A stretch of DNA of 64,000 nucleotides from Moringa oleifera (lineage: Eukaryota > Streptophyta > Magnoliopsida > Brassicales > Moringaceae). The stretch spans positions 18,128-82,127 of the forward strand of contig JAJFZO010000346.1 in NCBI GenBank assembly GCA_021397835.1, given 5' to 3'. The notes below the pieces were generated by a model, which worked only from the letters and a program-made list of their open reading frames with translations, had not been told where the DNA came from and ran no database searches. This document shows, piece after piece, positions 11,637-24,806 of the stretch (the first letter of the stretch is position 1; each line of letters begins with the position of its first letter). A program made the position numbers and the translations under genes.

Positions 11637-12944
11637 TTGGCAGCAGGGGTGTCACGCCTTGCCCAGGATGGTCGTGTTACTCGCTCATTGCTAACGGTCG
11701 ACGATCGTGTCGTTGATCGCTCTATGCAACGAGTCCACCTAGGCAAGCCTGAGCGTCGGGATCCAACCTCGCATCTGCCGCCTTTAGGGCCTGTGACGAA
11801 GCACTCCGCATGCTTGAAATCCCCCTAGCGATTTGGCCCTCGCGTTGCATGCATCATCGTTAACTTCGCCGCCCACACCGTCGAGCTTGTGTGGCCACAT
11901 CCCAGCTCATTATCCCACAATTTTTCTCATTTCGTTGCCCATGTTTTTCCCACCGATGAGGCCGTCGCAGCAGGGCTGTCACGCCTTGCCCAGCCTGGCC
12001 ATGTGGCTTGCTCATTGCTAACGGGCGACGATCCTGTCGTCAATCGCGCTGCGCAACGAGTCCGCCAAGGCAAGCCTGGGCGTCGGGATCCAGCCCCGCA
12101 TCATCCGCTTCGAGGGCCTACGATGAAGCACTCCGCATGCTCGAAATCCCCCCACCGATTTGGCCCTCCCGAATCTTGCATCATCGTTAGCTTCACCGCC
12201 CACACAGTCGAGTTTGTCTAGCCACATCCCAGTTCATTCTCCCACAATTTCTCTCATTTCGTTGCCCATGTTTTTCCCACCGATGAGGCCTTGGCAGCAG
12301 GGGTGTCACGCCTTGCCCAGGATGGCCGTGTTACTCGCTCATTGCTAACAGTCGACGATCATGTCGTTGATCGCTCTATGCACCGAGTCCGCCCAGGCAA
12401 GCTTGGGCGTCAGGATCGAGCCTCGCATCTGCCTCCTCGAGGGCCTATGACGAAGCACTCCGCATGCTTGAAATCCCCCCAGCGATTTGGCCCTCGCGTT
12501 GCATGCATCATCGTTAACTTCGCCGCCCACACCGTCGAGCTTGTGTGGCCACATCCCCGCTCATTATCCCACGATTTTTCTCATTTTGTTGCCCATGTTT
12601 TTCCCACCGATGAGGCCGTGGCAGCAGGGCTGTCACGCCTTGCCCAGCCTGGCCATGTGGCTTGCTCATTGCTAACGGGCGACGATCCTGTCGTCAATCG
12701 CGCTGCGCAACGAGTCCACAAAGGCAAGCCTAGGCGTCGGGATCCAGCCCCGTATCAACTGTTTCGAGGGCCTGCTACGAAGCACTTCGCATGCTCGAAA
12801 TCCCCCCCCCGATTTGGCCCTCGCGAATCATGCATCATCGTTAGCTTCGCCATCCACACTGTCGAGTTTGTCTAGCCACATCCCAGTTCTTTATCCCACG
12901 ATTTCTCTCATTTCATTGCCCACGTTTTTCCCACCGATGAGGCC
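11637..12944. repeat. Dimeric higher-order repeat P-Q, two copies (654 bp)
   Basis: P monomers at 11637 and 12291 share CAGGATGG, GTGTTACTCGCTC and GATCGCTCTATGCA. Q-like monomers at 11964 and 12618 share GCAGGGCTGTCACGCC, CCCAGCCTGGCC and ACGGGCGACGATCCTGTCG. The two dimers differ by scattered substitutions and are older than the adjoining Q-R dimers. Confidence 0.88.
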
Positions 12945-14899
12945 TTGGCAGCAGGGGTGTCACGCCTTGCCCTGGCTGGCCGTGTTGCTCGCTCATTGCT
13001 AACGGCCGATGATCGTATCGTCGATCGCGCTGCGCAACGTGTCCGCCAAGGCAAGCCTGGGCGTCGGTATCCAACCCCGCATCTGCCGCCATGAGGCCCT
13101 GCGATGAAGCACTCTGCATGCTCGAAATCCCCCCAGTGATTTGGCCCTCGCGTAGCATTCATCATCGTTAGCTTCGCCACCCACACCGTTGAGTTTGTCT
13201 AACCACATCCCAGCTCATTATCCATTGATTTTTCTCATTTCGTTGCCCACGTTTTTCCCACGCCTTGGCAGTAGGGGTGTCACGCCTTACCCAGGCTGGC
13301 CATGTGGCTCGTTCATTGCTAACGCCCGACGATCGTGTCGTCCATTGCGCTGCGCAACGAGTCCGCCAAGGCAAGCCTGGGCGTCTGGATCCAACCTCGC
13401 ATCCGCCGCTTCGAGGGCCTGGGACGAAGGACTCCGTATGCTCGAAATCCTCCCACCGATTTGGCCCTCGCGAATCATGCATCATCGTTAGCTTCGCCGC
13501 CCACACCGTCGAGTTTGTCTAGCCACATCCCAATTCTTTATCCCACGATTTCTCTCATTTCGTTGCCTACATTTTTCCCACCGATAAGGCCTTGGCAGCA
13601 GGGGTGTCACGCCTTGCCCATGCTGGCCGTGTGGCTCGCTTATTTCTAACGGCCAACGATCGTGTTATCAATTGCGCTGCGCAACGAGTCCGCCAAGGCA
13701 AGCCTGGGCGTCGGGATCCAGCCCCGCATCCGTCGCTTCGTGGGCCTGCGATGAAGCACTCCGCATGCTCGAAATCCCCCCAGTGATTTGGCCCACGCGT
13801 AGCATGCATCATCGTTAGCTTCGCCGCCCACTTCGTCGAGTTTCTCTAGCCACATCCCAATTCATTATCCCACAATTTCTCTCATTTCGTTGCCCTTGTT
13901 TTTCCCACCGATGAGGCCTTGGCAGCAGGGGTGTCACTCCTTGCCCAGGCTGGCCGTGTGGCTTGCTCATTGCGAATGGTCAATGATTGTGTCATCGATC
14001 GCGCTGCGTAACGAGTCCGCCAAGGCAAGCCTGGGCATCCGTATCTAGCCCCCCATCCGCCGCTTCGAGGTCGTGCGACGAAGCACTTCGCATGCTCGAA
14101 ATCCTCCCAGCGATTTGGCCCTCGCGTAGCATGCATCATCGTTAGCTTCGCCGCCCACATCGTCGAGTTTGTCTAGCCACATCCCAATTTATTATCCCAA
14201 GATTTCTCTCATTTCGTTGCCCATGTTTTTCCCAGCGATGAGGCCTTGGCAGCAGGGGTGTCACGCCTTACCCAGGCTGGCCGTGTGGCTCGCTCATTGC
14301 TAACGGTCGACGATCGTGTCGTCGATCGCGCTGCGCAACGAGTCTGCCTAGCCAAGCCCAGGCATCGGGATCCATCCCCGCATCTGCCGCCTCGAGGCCC
14401 TGCGACAAAGCACTCCGCATGCTCGAAATCCCCCCAACGATTTGGCCCTCGCGTAGCATGCATCATCGTTAGCTTCGCCACCCACACTGTCGACTTTGTC
14501 TAGCAACATCCCAATTCATTATCCATTGATTTCTCTCATTTCATTGCCAATGTTTGCCCCACCGATGAGGCCTTGGCAGCAAGGTTGTCACGCCTTGCCC
14601 AGGCTGGCCGTGTGGCTAGCTCATTGCTAACGGCCGACGACCGTGTTGTCGATTGCGTTGCCCAACGAGTCCACCAAGGCAAGCCTGGGCATCGGGATCC
14701 AGCCTCGCATCCACCGCTTCGAGGGCCTGCGACGAAGGACTCCACATGCTCGAAATACCCCCACCGATTTAGCCCTCGCATAGCATGCATCATCGTTAGC
14801 TTCGCCGCCCACACCATCGAGTTTGTCTGGCCACATCCCAATTCGTTATCCCACGATTTCTCTCATTTCATTGCCCACGTTTTTCCCACCGATGAGGCC
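12945..14899. repeat. Mixed monomers, 12.9-14.9 kb
   Basis: Monomers start at 12945, 13265, 13592, 13919, 14246 and 14573. The copy before 13265 is 320 bp because GATGAGG is lost at the junction CCCACGCCTTGGCAG near 13256. Monomers 12945 and 14246 are similar to 8693 (CCACCCACAC, and a following ATTATCC with TTGATTT), indicating shared ancestry. No stable multimer period is seen. Confidence 0.8.
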
Positions 14900-16862
14900 T
14901 TGGTCGCAGGGGAGTCCCGCCTTGCCCAGGCTGGCCGTGTGGCTCACTCATTACTAACGATCGACGATCACTTCGTCGATCGCGCTGCGCAACGAGTCCA
15001 CCGAGGAAAGCTTAGGCGTCGGGATCCAACCCCGCATCCGCCGCGTCGAGGGCTTGGGACGAAGCACTCCGCATGCTCGAAATCCCCCCAATGATTTTGG
15101 CCTTCGCATTGCAAGCATCATCGTTAGCTTCGTCGCCCACACCGTCGAGTTTGTCTAGCCACATCCTAGTTCATTATAGCACGATTTCTGTCATTTCGTT
15201 GCCCAAGTTTTTTCCACCGGTGAGGCCTTGGCAGCAGGTGTGTCATGCCTTGCCCAGGCTGGCCGTGTGGCTCGCTCATTGCTAACGGTCGACGATCGTG
15301 TCGTCGATCACTCTGGGCAACGAGTCTGCCAAGGCAAGCCTGGACATCAGGATCCAGCCCCGCATCTGCTGCCTTGAGGGCCTGTGACGAAGCACTCCAC
15401 ATGCTCGAAATCCCACTAGTGATTTGGCCCTCGCTTAGCATGCATCATCATTAGCTTCGCCGCCCATACCATCGAGTTTGTCTAGCCACATCCCAGTTCA
15501 TTATCCCACGATTTTTCTCATTTCGTTGCCCACGTTTTTCCCACCGATAAGGCCTTGGCAGCAGGGGAGTCACGCCTTGCCCAGGCTGGCCGTGTGGCCC
15601 GCTCATTACTAACGGTCGACGATCGCTTCGTCGATCGCGCTGCGCAACGAATCCGCCAAGGAAAGCCTGGGCGTCGGGATCCAGCCCCGCATCCGTCGCG
15701 TCGAGGGCTTGGGATGAAGCACTCCGCATGCTCGAAATCCCCCCAGTGATTTTGGCCCTCGCATTGCAAGCATCATCGTTGGCTTCGTCGCCCACACCGT
15801 CGACTTTGTCTAGTCACATCCCAGTTCATTATAGCACGATTTTTGGCATTTCATTGGCCAAGTTTTTTTCACTGATGAGGCCTTGGCAGTAGGTGTGTCA
15901 CGCCTTCCACAGGCTGTCCGTGTGGCTCACTCATTGCTAACGGCCGACGATCATGTCGTCGATCACGCTGCGCAACGAGTTTGCCAAGGCAAGCCTGGGT
16001 GTCAAGATCCAGCCCCGCATCTGCTGCCTCGAGGGCCTGTGACGAAGCACTCCACATGCTCAAAATCCCCCCAGCGATTTGGCCCTCGCGTTGCATGCAT
16101 CATCATTAGCTTCGTCGCCCACACCGTTGAGCTTGTGTAGCCACATCCCAGCTCATTATCCCATGATTTTTCTCTTTTCGTTGCACACGTTTTTCCCACC
16201 AATGAGGCCTTGGCAGCAGGGGAGTCACCCCTTGCCCAGGCTAGCCGTGTGGCCCGCTCATTGCTAACGGTCGACTATCACTTCGTCGATCGCGATGCGC
16301 AACGAGTCCGCCAAGGAAATCCTAGGCGTCGGGATCCAGCCCCGCATCCGTCGCGTCGAGGGCTTGGGACGACACTTCGCATGCTCGAAATCCCCCCAGT
16401 GATTTTGGCCCTCGCATTGCAAGCATCATCGTTGGCTTCGTCGCCCACACCGTCGACTTTGTCTAGTCACATCCCAGTTCATTATAGCACGATTTTTGGC
16501 ATTTCGTTGCCCAAGTTTTTTTCACCGATGAGGCCTTGGCAGCAGGTGTGTCACGCCTTGCCCAGGCTGGCCGTGTGGCTCGCTCATTGCTAACGGCCGA
16601 CGATCGTGTCATCGATCACGCTGCGCAACGAGTCTGCCAAGGCAAGCCTGGGCGTCAGGATCCAGCCCCGCATCTGCTGCCTCGAGGGCCTGTGACGAAG
16701 CACTCCACATGCTCAAAATCCCCCCAACGATTTGGCCCTCGCGTTGCATGCATCATCATTAACTTCGTCACCCACACCGTTGAGCTTATGTAGCCTCATC
16801 CCAGCTCATTATCCCACGATTTTTCTCATTTCGTTGCCCACGTTTTTCCCACCGATGAGGCC
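14900..16862. repeat. Dimeric higher-order repeat M-N, three copies (about 654 bp)
   Basis: M monomers (14900, 15555, 16210) have GGGGAGTC, GATCACTTCG or GATCGCTTCG, GCGTCGAGGGCTTGGGA and CATTGCAAGCATC. N monomers (15228, 15883, 16536) have GCAGGTGTGTCA or a near form, TATAGCACGATTT just upstream, and CATCTGCTGCC. The M-N alternation is regular over six monomers and then stops at 16863. Confidence 0.9.
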
Positions 16863-19145
16863 TTGGCAGTAGGGGTGTCACGCCTTGACCAGCCTGGCCA
16901 TGTGGTTCGCTCATTGCTAACGGTCGACGATCATATCGTCGATTGCGCTGCGCAACGAGTCCGCCAAGGCAAGCCTGGGCGTTGGAATGAGGCCCCGCAT
17001 CTGCCGCCTCGAAGGCCTGTGACGAAACACTCCGCATGCTCAAAATCACCCAAGCGATTTGGCCCTCGCGTAGCATGTATCATCATTAGCTTCGCCACCC
17101 ACACCGTCGAGCTTGTGTAGCCACATCCTAGCTCATTATCCCACGATTTTTCTCAATTTGTTGCCCATATTTTTCCCACCGATGAGGCCTTAGCAGCAGG
17201 TGTGTCATGCCTTACCCACACTGGCCGTGTGGCTCGCCCATTGCTAACGGGCGACAATCGTGTCATCGAACGCGCTGCACAACGACTCCGCCAAGGCAAG
17301 CCTGGGCGTCGGGATGCAGCCCCGCAACCGCCACCTCGAGGGCCTGCGACGAAGCACTCCACATGCCCTAAATCCCCCTAGCAATTTGGCCCTCGCGTAT
17401 CATGCATCATCGTTAGCTTCGTCGCCCACACCTTCGTGTTTGTCTAGCCACATCCCAGTTCATTATCCCAAGATTTCTCTCATTTCATTGCCCACGTTTT
17501 TCCCACCGATGAGGCCTTGGCAGCAGGGGTGTCACCCCTTGCCCAGGCTGGCCGTGTGGCTCGCTCATTGGTAACGGCCGACGATCATGTCTTCGATCGT
17601 GCTACGCAACGCGTCCGCCCAAGCAAGCCTGGGTGTCGGGATCCAGTCTCGCATCCGTCGCCTCGAGGGCCTGGGACGAAGCACTTCGCATGCTCGAAAT
17701 CCCCCCAATGATTTGGCCCTACCATAGCATGCATCATCGTTAGCATCGCCGCCCACACTGTCGAGTTTCTCTTGCCACATCTCACTTCATTATACCACGA
17801 TTTCTGTCATTTCGTTGCCCACGTTTTTCCCACCGATGAGGCCTTGGCAGCAGGGGTGTCACGCCTTGCCTAGGCTGGCCGTGTCGCTCGCTCATTGCTA
17901 TTGGCCGACGATCGCGTCGCCGATTGTGCTGCGCAACGAGTCCGCCGAGGCATGCCTGGGCGTCGAGATCCAGCCCCGCATCCGCCCCCTCGAGGGCCTG
18001 GGACGAAGCACTCCGCATGCTCGAAATCCCCGCAGCGATTTAGCCCTCGCATAGCATGCATCATTGTTAGCTTCGCCTCCCACACCGTAGAGTTTGTCTA
18101 GCCACATCCCAGTTGATTATCCCACGATTTCTCCCATTTCATTGCCCACTTTTTCCCACCAATGAGGCCTTGGCAGCAGGGGTGTCACACCTTGCCCACG
18201 CTAGCCGTGTGCCTCACTCATTGCTAACGACCGAGGATCGTGTCGTCGATCACGCTGCACAACGAGTCCATCAAGGCAAGCCTGGGCGTTGGAATGTGGC
18301 CCCGCATTTATCGTCTCGAGGGCCTGCGACGATTTGGCATGCTCAAAATCACCCAACCGATTTGGCCCTCGTGTAGCATGCATCATCATTGGCTTCGCCG
18401 CCCACACCATTGAGCTTGTGTAGCCACATCCCATCTCATTATCTCAAGATTTTTCTCATTTCGTTGCCCACGTTTTTCCACCGATGCGGCCTTGGCAGCA
18501 GGGGTGTCACGCCTTGCTCAGGCTGGCCGTGTGGCTTGTTCATTGCAAACGGCCGACGATCGAGTCATCGATCGCGCTGCGTAACGAGTCCGCCGAGGCA
18601 AGCCTGGGCGTCGGGATCTAGCCCCGCATCCGTCACCTCGCGGGCTTGGGATGAAGCACTCCGCCTGCTCGAAATCCCCCTAGCGATTTGGCTCTCGCGT
18701 AGCATGCATCATCGTGAGCTTCGCCGCCCACACCGTCGACTTTGTCTAGCCACATCCCAGTTCATTATCCCACGATTTCTGTCATTTCATTGCCCACATT
18801 TTTCCCACCGATGAGGCCTTGGCAGCAGGTATGCCACGGCTTGCCTAGGCTAGCCGCGTGGCTCGCTCATTGCTAACGGCCGACGATCGCGTCCTCGGTC
18901 GCGCTGCGAAACGAGTCCGCCAAGGAAGGCCTGGGCGTCGAGATACAGCCCCGTATCCGTCGCCTCGAGGGCCTGCGACGAAACACTCCGCATGCTCAGA
19001 ATCACCCAAGCGATTTGGCCCTCGCGCAGCATGCATCATTATTAGCTTCGCCGCCCACATCGTCTAGTTTGTCTAGCCACATCCCAGTTCATTATCCCAC
19101 GATTTCTCTCATTTCACTGCCCATGTTTTTCCCACCAATAAGGCC
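16863..19145. repeat. Mixed monomers, 16.9-19.1 kb
   Basis: Monomers start near 16863, 17190, 17517, 17844, 18170, 18492 and 18819. The copy at 18170 shares rare variants with the first monomer of the window (ACCGAGGATCG, CATCAAGGC) and lost a few bases near 18330. The copy at 16863 is U-like (CCAGCCTGGCCATG). No repeating multimer is visible, and each monomer is a different variant. Confidence 0.8.
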
Positions 19146-22100
19146 TTGGCAGCAGGGTTGTCACGCCTTGCCCAGGCTGGCCGTGTGGCTCGCTCATTAT
19201 TAACGGCCGAAGATCGTGTCGTCGATCACGCTGTGCAACGAGTCCGCCAAGGCAAGCCTGGGTGTCAGGATCCAGCCCCACATCTACCGCCTCGAGGGCC
19301 TGTGACGAAGCACTCCGCATGCTCGAAATCCCCCCAGCTATTTGGCCCTCCCATAACATGCATAATCGTTAACTTCATCGCCCACACCATTGAGTTTGTC
19401 TAGCCACATCCCAATTCATTATCCCACGATTTCTCTCATTTTGTTGCCCACGTTTTTCCCACCGATGAGGCCTTGACAGCAGGGGTGTCACGCCTTGCCC
19501 AGGCTGGCCGTGTGGCTAGCTCATTGCTAACGGTCGACGATCGTGTCTTCGATCGCGCTGCGCAACAAGTTCGCCTAGGCAAGCCTTTGTGTCGGCATCC
19601 AGTCCCGCATCTGTCGCCTTGAGGGCCTGGGACGAAGCACTCCGCATTCTGGAAATCCCCCCAGCGTTATGGCCCTCGCATAGCATGCATCATCGTTAGC
19701 TTCGCCGCCCACACCATTGAGTTTGTCTAGCCACATCCCAGTTCATTATCCCACGATTTCTCTCATTTCGTTGCCCACATTTTTTCCACCGATGAGGCCT
19801 TGGCAGCAAGGGTGTCACACCTTGCCCAGGCTGGCCGTGTGGCTCGCTCATTGCTAACAGCCTACAGTCGCGTCGTCGATCACGTTGCGCAATGAGTCCG
19901 CTGAGGCAAGCCTGGGCGTTGGGATCCAGCCTCGCATCCGCAGCCTCGAGGGCCTGGGAGGAAGCACTCCGCATGCTCGAAATCCCCCTAGTGATTTGGC
20001 TCTCGCATAGCATGCATCATCGTGAGCTTCGCCGCCCACACCGTCGACTTTGTCTAGCCACATCCCAGTTCATTATCCCATGATTTTTCTCATTTCGTTG
20101 CCCATGTTTTTCCCACCGATGAGGCCTTGGCAGCAGGGGTGTCACGCCTTGCCCAGCCTGGCCATGTGGCTCGCTCATTGCTAACGGTCGACGATCATGT
20201 CGTCGATCGCGCTGTGCAACGAGTCCGCAAGGCAAGCCTGGGCGTCGGAATGCAGGCCCTTATCCGTCGCCTCGAGGGCCTATGATGAAACACTCCGCAT
20301 GCTTAGAATCACCCAAGCGATTTGGCCCTCGCGCAGCATGCATCATTATTAGCTTCGTCGCCTACATCGTCTAGTTTGTCTAGCCACATCCCAGTTCATT
20401 ATCCCACGATTTCTCTCATTTCATTGCCCATGTTTTTCCCACCGATAAGGCCTTGGCTGCAGGGGTGTCACGCTTTGCTCAGGCTGGCCGTGTGGCTCGC
20501 TCATTGCTAACGGTCGAAGATCATGTCGTCGATCGCGCTGCGCAACGAGTCCGCCAAGGCAAGCCTGGGTGTCGAGATCCAGCCCCGCATCTGCTGCCTC
20601 GAGGGCCTATGACGAAGCACTCCGCATGCTCGAAATCCCCCCAGCGATTTGGCCCTCGCATAGCATGCATAATCGTTAGCTTTGTCGCCCACACCATTGA
20701 GTTTGTCTAGCCACATTCTAGTTCATTATCCCACGATTTCTCTCATTTCATTGCCCATGTTTTTCCCACCGATAAGGCCTTGGCAGCAGGGGTGTCACGC
20801 TTTGCTCAGGCTGGCCGTGTGGCTCGCTCATTGCTAACGGCCGAAGATCATGTCGTCGATCGCGCTGCGCAATGAGTCCGCAAAGGCAAGCCTGGGTGTC
20901 GAGATCCAGCCCCGCATCTCCCGCCTCGAGGGCCTGTGACGAAGCACTCCGCATGCTCGAAATCCCCCCAGCGATTTGGCCCTCGCTTAGCATGCATAAT
21001 CGTTAGCTTCCCCGCCCACACCATTGAGTTTGTCTAGCCACATCCTAGTTCATTATCCCACGATTTCTCTCATTTCGTTGCCCACGTTTTTCCCACCGAT
21101 GAGGCCTTAGCAGCAGGGGTGTCATGCCTTGCCCAGGCTAGCCGTGTGGCTAGCTCATTGCTAACGACCGACGATCGTGTCTTCGATCGCGCTGCGCAAC
21201 GAGTTCGCCTAGGGAAGCCTTGGTGTCGGTATCCAATCCCGCATCTGCTGCCTCGAGGGCCTGGGATGAAGCACTCCGCATTCTGGAAATCCCCCCAGCG
21301 ATATGGCCCTCGCATAGCATGCATCATCGTTAGCTTCGCCGCCGACACCATTGAGTTTGTCTAGCCACATCCCAGTTCATTATCCCACGATTTCTCTCAT
21401 TTCGTTGCCCACGTTTTTCCTACCGATGAGGCCTTGGTAGCAGGGGTGTCACGCCTTGCCCAGGCTGGCTGTGTGGCTAGCTCATTGCTAACGGCTGACG
21501 ATCGTGTCTTCGATCGCGCTGCGCAACGAGTTCGCCTAGGCAAGCCTTGGTGTCGGGATCCAGTCCCGCATCTGTCGCCTCGAGGGCCTGGGACGAAGCA
21601 CTCCGCATTCTGGAAATCCCCCCAGCGTTATGGCCCTCGCATAGCATGCATCATCGTGAGCTTCGCCGCCCACACCATTGAGTTTGTCTAGCCACATCCC
21701 AGTTCATTATCCCATCATTTTTCTCATTTCGTTGCCCATGTTTTTCCCACCGATGAGGTCTTGGCAGCAGGGGTGTCACGGCTTGCCCAGCCTGGCCATG
21801 TGGCTCACTCATTGCTAACGATCGACGATCGTGTCGTCGATCGAGCTGTGCAACGAGTCCGCCAAGGCAAGCCTGGGCGTCGGAATGCAGGCCTGCATCC
21901 GCCGCCTCGAGGGCTTGCAACGAAACACTCCGCATGCTTAGAATTACACAAGCGATTTGGCCCTTGCGCAGCATGCATCATTATTAGCTTCGTCGCCTAC
22001 ATCGTCTAGTTTGTCTAGCCACATCCCAGTTCATTATCCCACGATTTCTCTCAGTTCATTGCCCATGTTTTTCCCATCAATAAGGCCTTGGCTGCAGGGG

Positions 22101-23395
22101 TGTCACGCTTTGCTCAGGCTGGCCGTGTGGCTCGCTCATTGCTAACGGTCGAAGATCATGTCGTCGATCGCGCTGCGCAACGAGTCCGCCAAGGCAAGCC
22201 TGGGTGTCGAGATCCAGCCCTGCATCGGCCGCCTCGAGGGCCTGTGACGAAGCACTCCGCATGCTCGAAATCCCCCCAGCGATTTGGCCCTCGCATAGCA
22301 TGCATAATCGTTAGCTTCGCCGCCCACACCATTGAGTTTGTCTAGCCACATCCTAGTTCATTATCCCACAATTTCTCTCATTTCGTTGCCCACGTTTTTT
22401 CCACCGATGAGGCCTTAGTAGCAGGGGTGTCACGCCTTGCCCAGGCTGGTCGTGTGGCTAGCTCATTGCTAACGGCCGACGATCGTGTCTTCGATCACGC
22501 TGCGCAACGAGTTCGCCTAGGCAAGCCTTGGCGTCGGGATCCAGTGCCGCATCTGCTGCCTCGAGGGCTTGGGACGAAGCACTCCGCATTCTGGAAATCC
22601 CCCCAGCGATATGACCCTCGCATGGCATGCATCATCGTTAGCTTCGCCGCCGACACCATTGAGTTTGTCTAGCCACATCCTCGTTCATTATCCCACGATT
22701 TCTCTCATTTCGCTGCCCACGTTTTTCCCACCGATGAGGCCTTCACAGCAAGGGTGTCATGCCTTGCCCAGGCTGGCCGTGTGGCTCGATCATTGCTAAC
22801 AGCCTATGATCGCGTCGTCTATCGGGCTGCGCAATGAGTTCGCTGAGGCAAGCCTGGGCATCGGGATCCAGCCCCGCATCCGTCGCCTCGAGGGCCTGGG
22901 AGGAAGCATTCCGCATGCTCGAAATCCCCCTAGTGATTTGGCTCTCGCATAGCATGCATCATCGTGAGCTTCGCCGCCCACACCGTCGAATTTGTCTAGC
23001 CAGATCCCAGTTCATTATCCCATGATTTTTCTCATTTCGTTGCCCATGTTTTTCCCACCGATGAGGCCTTGGTAGCAGGGGTGTCACGCCTTGCCCATCC
23101 TGGCTATGTGGCTCGCTCATTGCTAACGGTTGACGATCGTGTCATCGATCGCGCTGTGCAACGAGTCCGCCAAGGCAAGCCTGGGAGTCGGAATGCAGGC
23201 CCGCATCCGCCGCCTCGAGGGCCTGCGACAAAACACTCCGCATGCTCAAAATCACCCAACCGATTTTGCCCTCGCGTAGCATGCATCATCATTAGCGTCG
23301 CCGCCCACACCGTCGAGCTTGTGTAGCCACATCCCAACTCATTATCTCACGATTTTTCTTAATTCGTTGCCCACGTTTTTCCCGCCGATAAGGCC
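19146..23395. repeat. Tetrameric higher-order repeat W-S-T-U (about 1,308 bp)
   Basis: The order is W19146-S19473-T19800-U20127, then an extra W20453, then W20780-S21107-S21434-U21761, then W22088-S22415-T22742-U23069. W is marked by GCTCAGG or GCCCAGG with GAAGATCATG or GAAGATCGTG and ACACCATTGAG. S is marked by GGCTAGCTCATTGC and GTGTCTTCGATC. T is marked by AACAGCCTA. U is marked by CCCAGCCTGGCC and GGAATGCAGGCC. In the third group T has been replaced by a second S. The W copies at 20453 and 22088 both have GCCTTGGCTGCAGGGG and are 1,635 bp apart. Confidence 0.85.
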
Positions 23396-24806
23396 GTGGC
23401 AGCAGGGGTGTCACGCCTTGCCCAGGCTAGCCATATAGTTCGCTCATTACTAACGCCTGACGATCTTGTCGTCGATCGCGCTGTGCAACGACTATTCCAA
23501 GGCAAGCCTGGGCGTCGGGATCCTGCCCCGCATCCGCCGCCTGGACGGCCTGTGATGAAGCACTTGGCATGCTCAAAATCCCCCAGGGATTTGGCCCTCG
23601 CGTAGCATGCATCATCATTAGCTTCGTCGCCCACACCGTCGAGCTTGTGTAGCCACGTTCCAGCTTATTGTCCCACCATTTCTCTCATTTCGTTGCCCAC
23701 GTTTTTCCCACCGATGAGGCCTTGGCAGCAGGGGTGTCACGCCTTGCCCACGCTGGCCGTGTGGCTCGCTCATTATCCCATGATTTTTCTCAATTCGTTG
23801 CCCAAATTTTTTCCACCGATGAGGCCGTGGCAGCAGGGGTGTCACGCCTTGCCCAGGCTAGCCATATGGCTTGCTCATTGCTAGCGACCGACGATTGTGT
23901 CATCGATCGCGCTGCGCAACGAGTCCGCCAAGGCAAGCCTTGGAGTCGGGATCAAGCCCCGCATCCACCGCCTCGAGGGCCTGCGACGAAGCACTCCGCA
24001 TTCTCGAAATCCCCCCAGCGATTTGGCCCTCGCATAGCATGCATCATCGTTAGCTGCGCCGTCCACACCGTCGAGTTTTTTTAGCCACATCCCAGTTCAT
24101 TATCCCACGATTTCTCTCATTTTGTTGCCCACGTTTTTCCCACCGATGAGGTCTTGGCAGCAGGGGTGTCACGCCTTGCCCAGGCTGGCCGTGTGGCTCG
24201 CTCATTGCTAACGGCCGAAGATCGTGTCATCGATCGCGCTGCGTAACGAGTCCGCCAAGGCAAGCCTGGGAGTCGGGATCCAGCCCCGCATCTGTCACCT
24301 CGAGGGCCTGTGACGAAGCACTCCCCATGCTCGAAATCCCCCTAGCATTTGGCCCTCGCAAAGCATGCATCATCGTTAGCTTCGCCGCCCACACCGTTGA
24401 GTTTGTCTAGCTACATCCCAGTTCATTATCCCACGATTTCTCTCATTTCGTTGCCCACGTTTTTCCTACCGGTGAGGCCTTGGCAGCAGGGGTGTCACGC
24501 CTTGCCCAGGCTGGTCGTGTGGCTCGGTCATTGCTAACAGGCGACGATCGCGTCGTCGATCACGCTGCGCAACTAGTCCGTCGAGGCAAGCCTGGGCGTC
24601 GGGATCCAGCCCCGCATCCGCCACCCCAAGGGCCTGGGATGAAGCACTCCGCATGCTCAAAATCCACCCAGCGATTTGGCCCTACCGTTGCATGCATCAT
24701 CATTAGCTTCGCCGCCCATACCATTGAGTTTGTCTAGCCATATCTTAGTTCATTATCCCATGATTTCTCTCATTTCGTTGCCCACGTTTTTCCCACCGAT
24801 GAGGCC
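23396..24806. repeat. V, truncated, X, Y, Z monomer run
   Basis: V at 23396 continues the S-T-U block started at 22415. It is followed by a 105-bp truncated monomer (23722), X (23827), Y (24153, GCCGAAGATCGTGTCATC) and Z (24480, ACAGGCGACGATCGCG with CCACCCCAAGGGCC). X-Y-Z matches 1537, 1864 and 2191. V plus the truncation matches 5567 and 5892. Confidence 0.82.
23722..23826. repeat. Truncated 105-bp monomer (copy of 5892-5996)
   Basis: The junction GGCTCGCTCATTATCCC at 23762-23778 is the same as that at 5892-5996 and gives the same 105-bp length. Its position right after a V monomer is also the same, so it is a shared derived marker of the block duplication. Confidence 0.9.
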
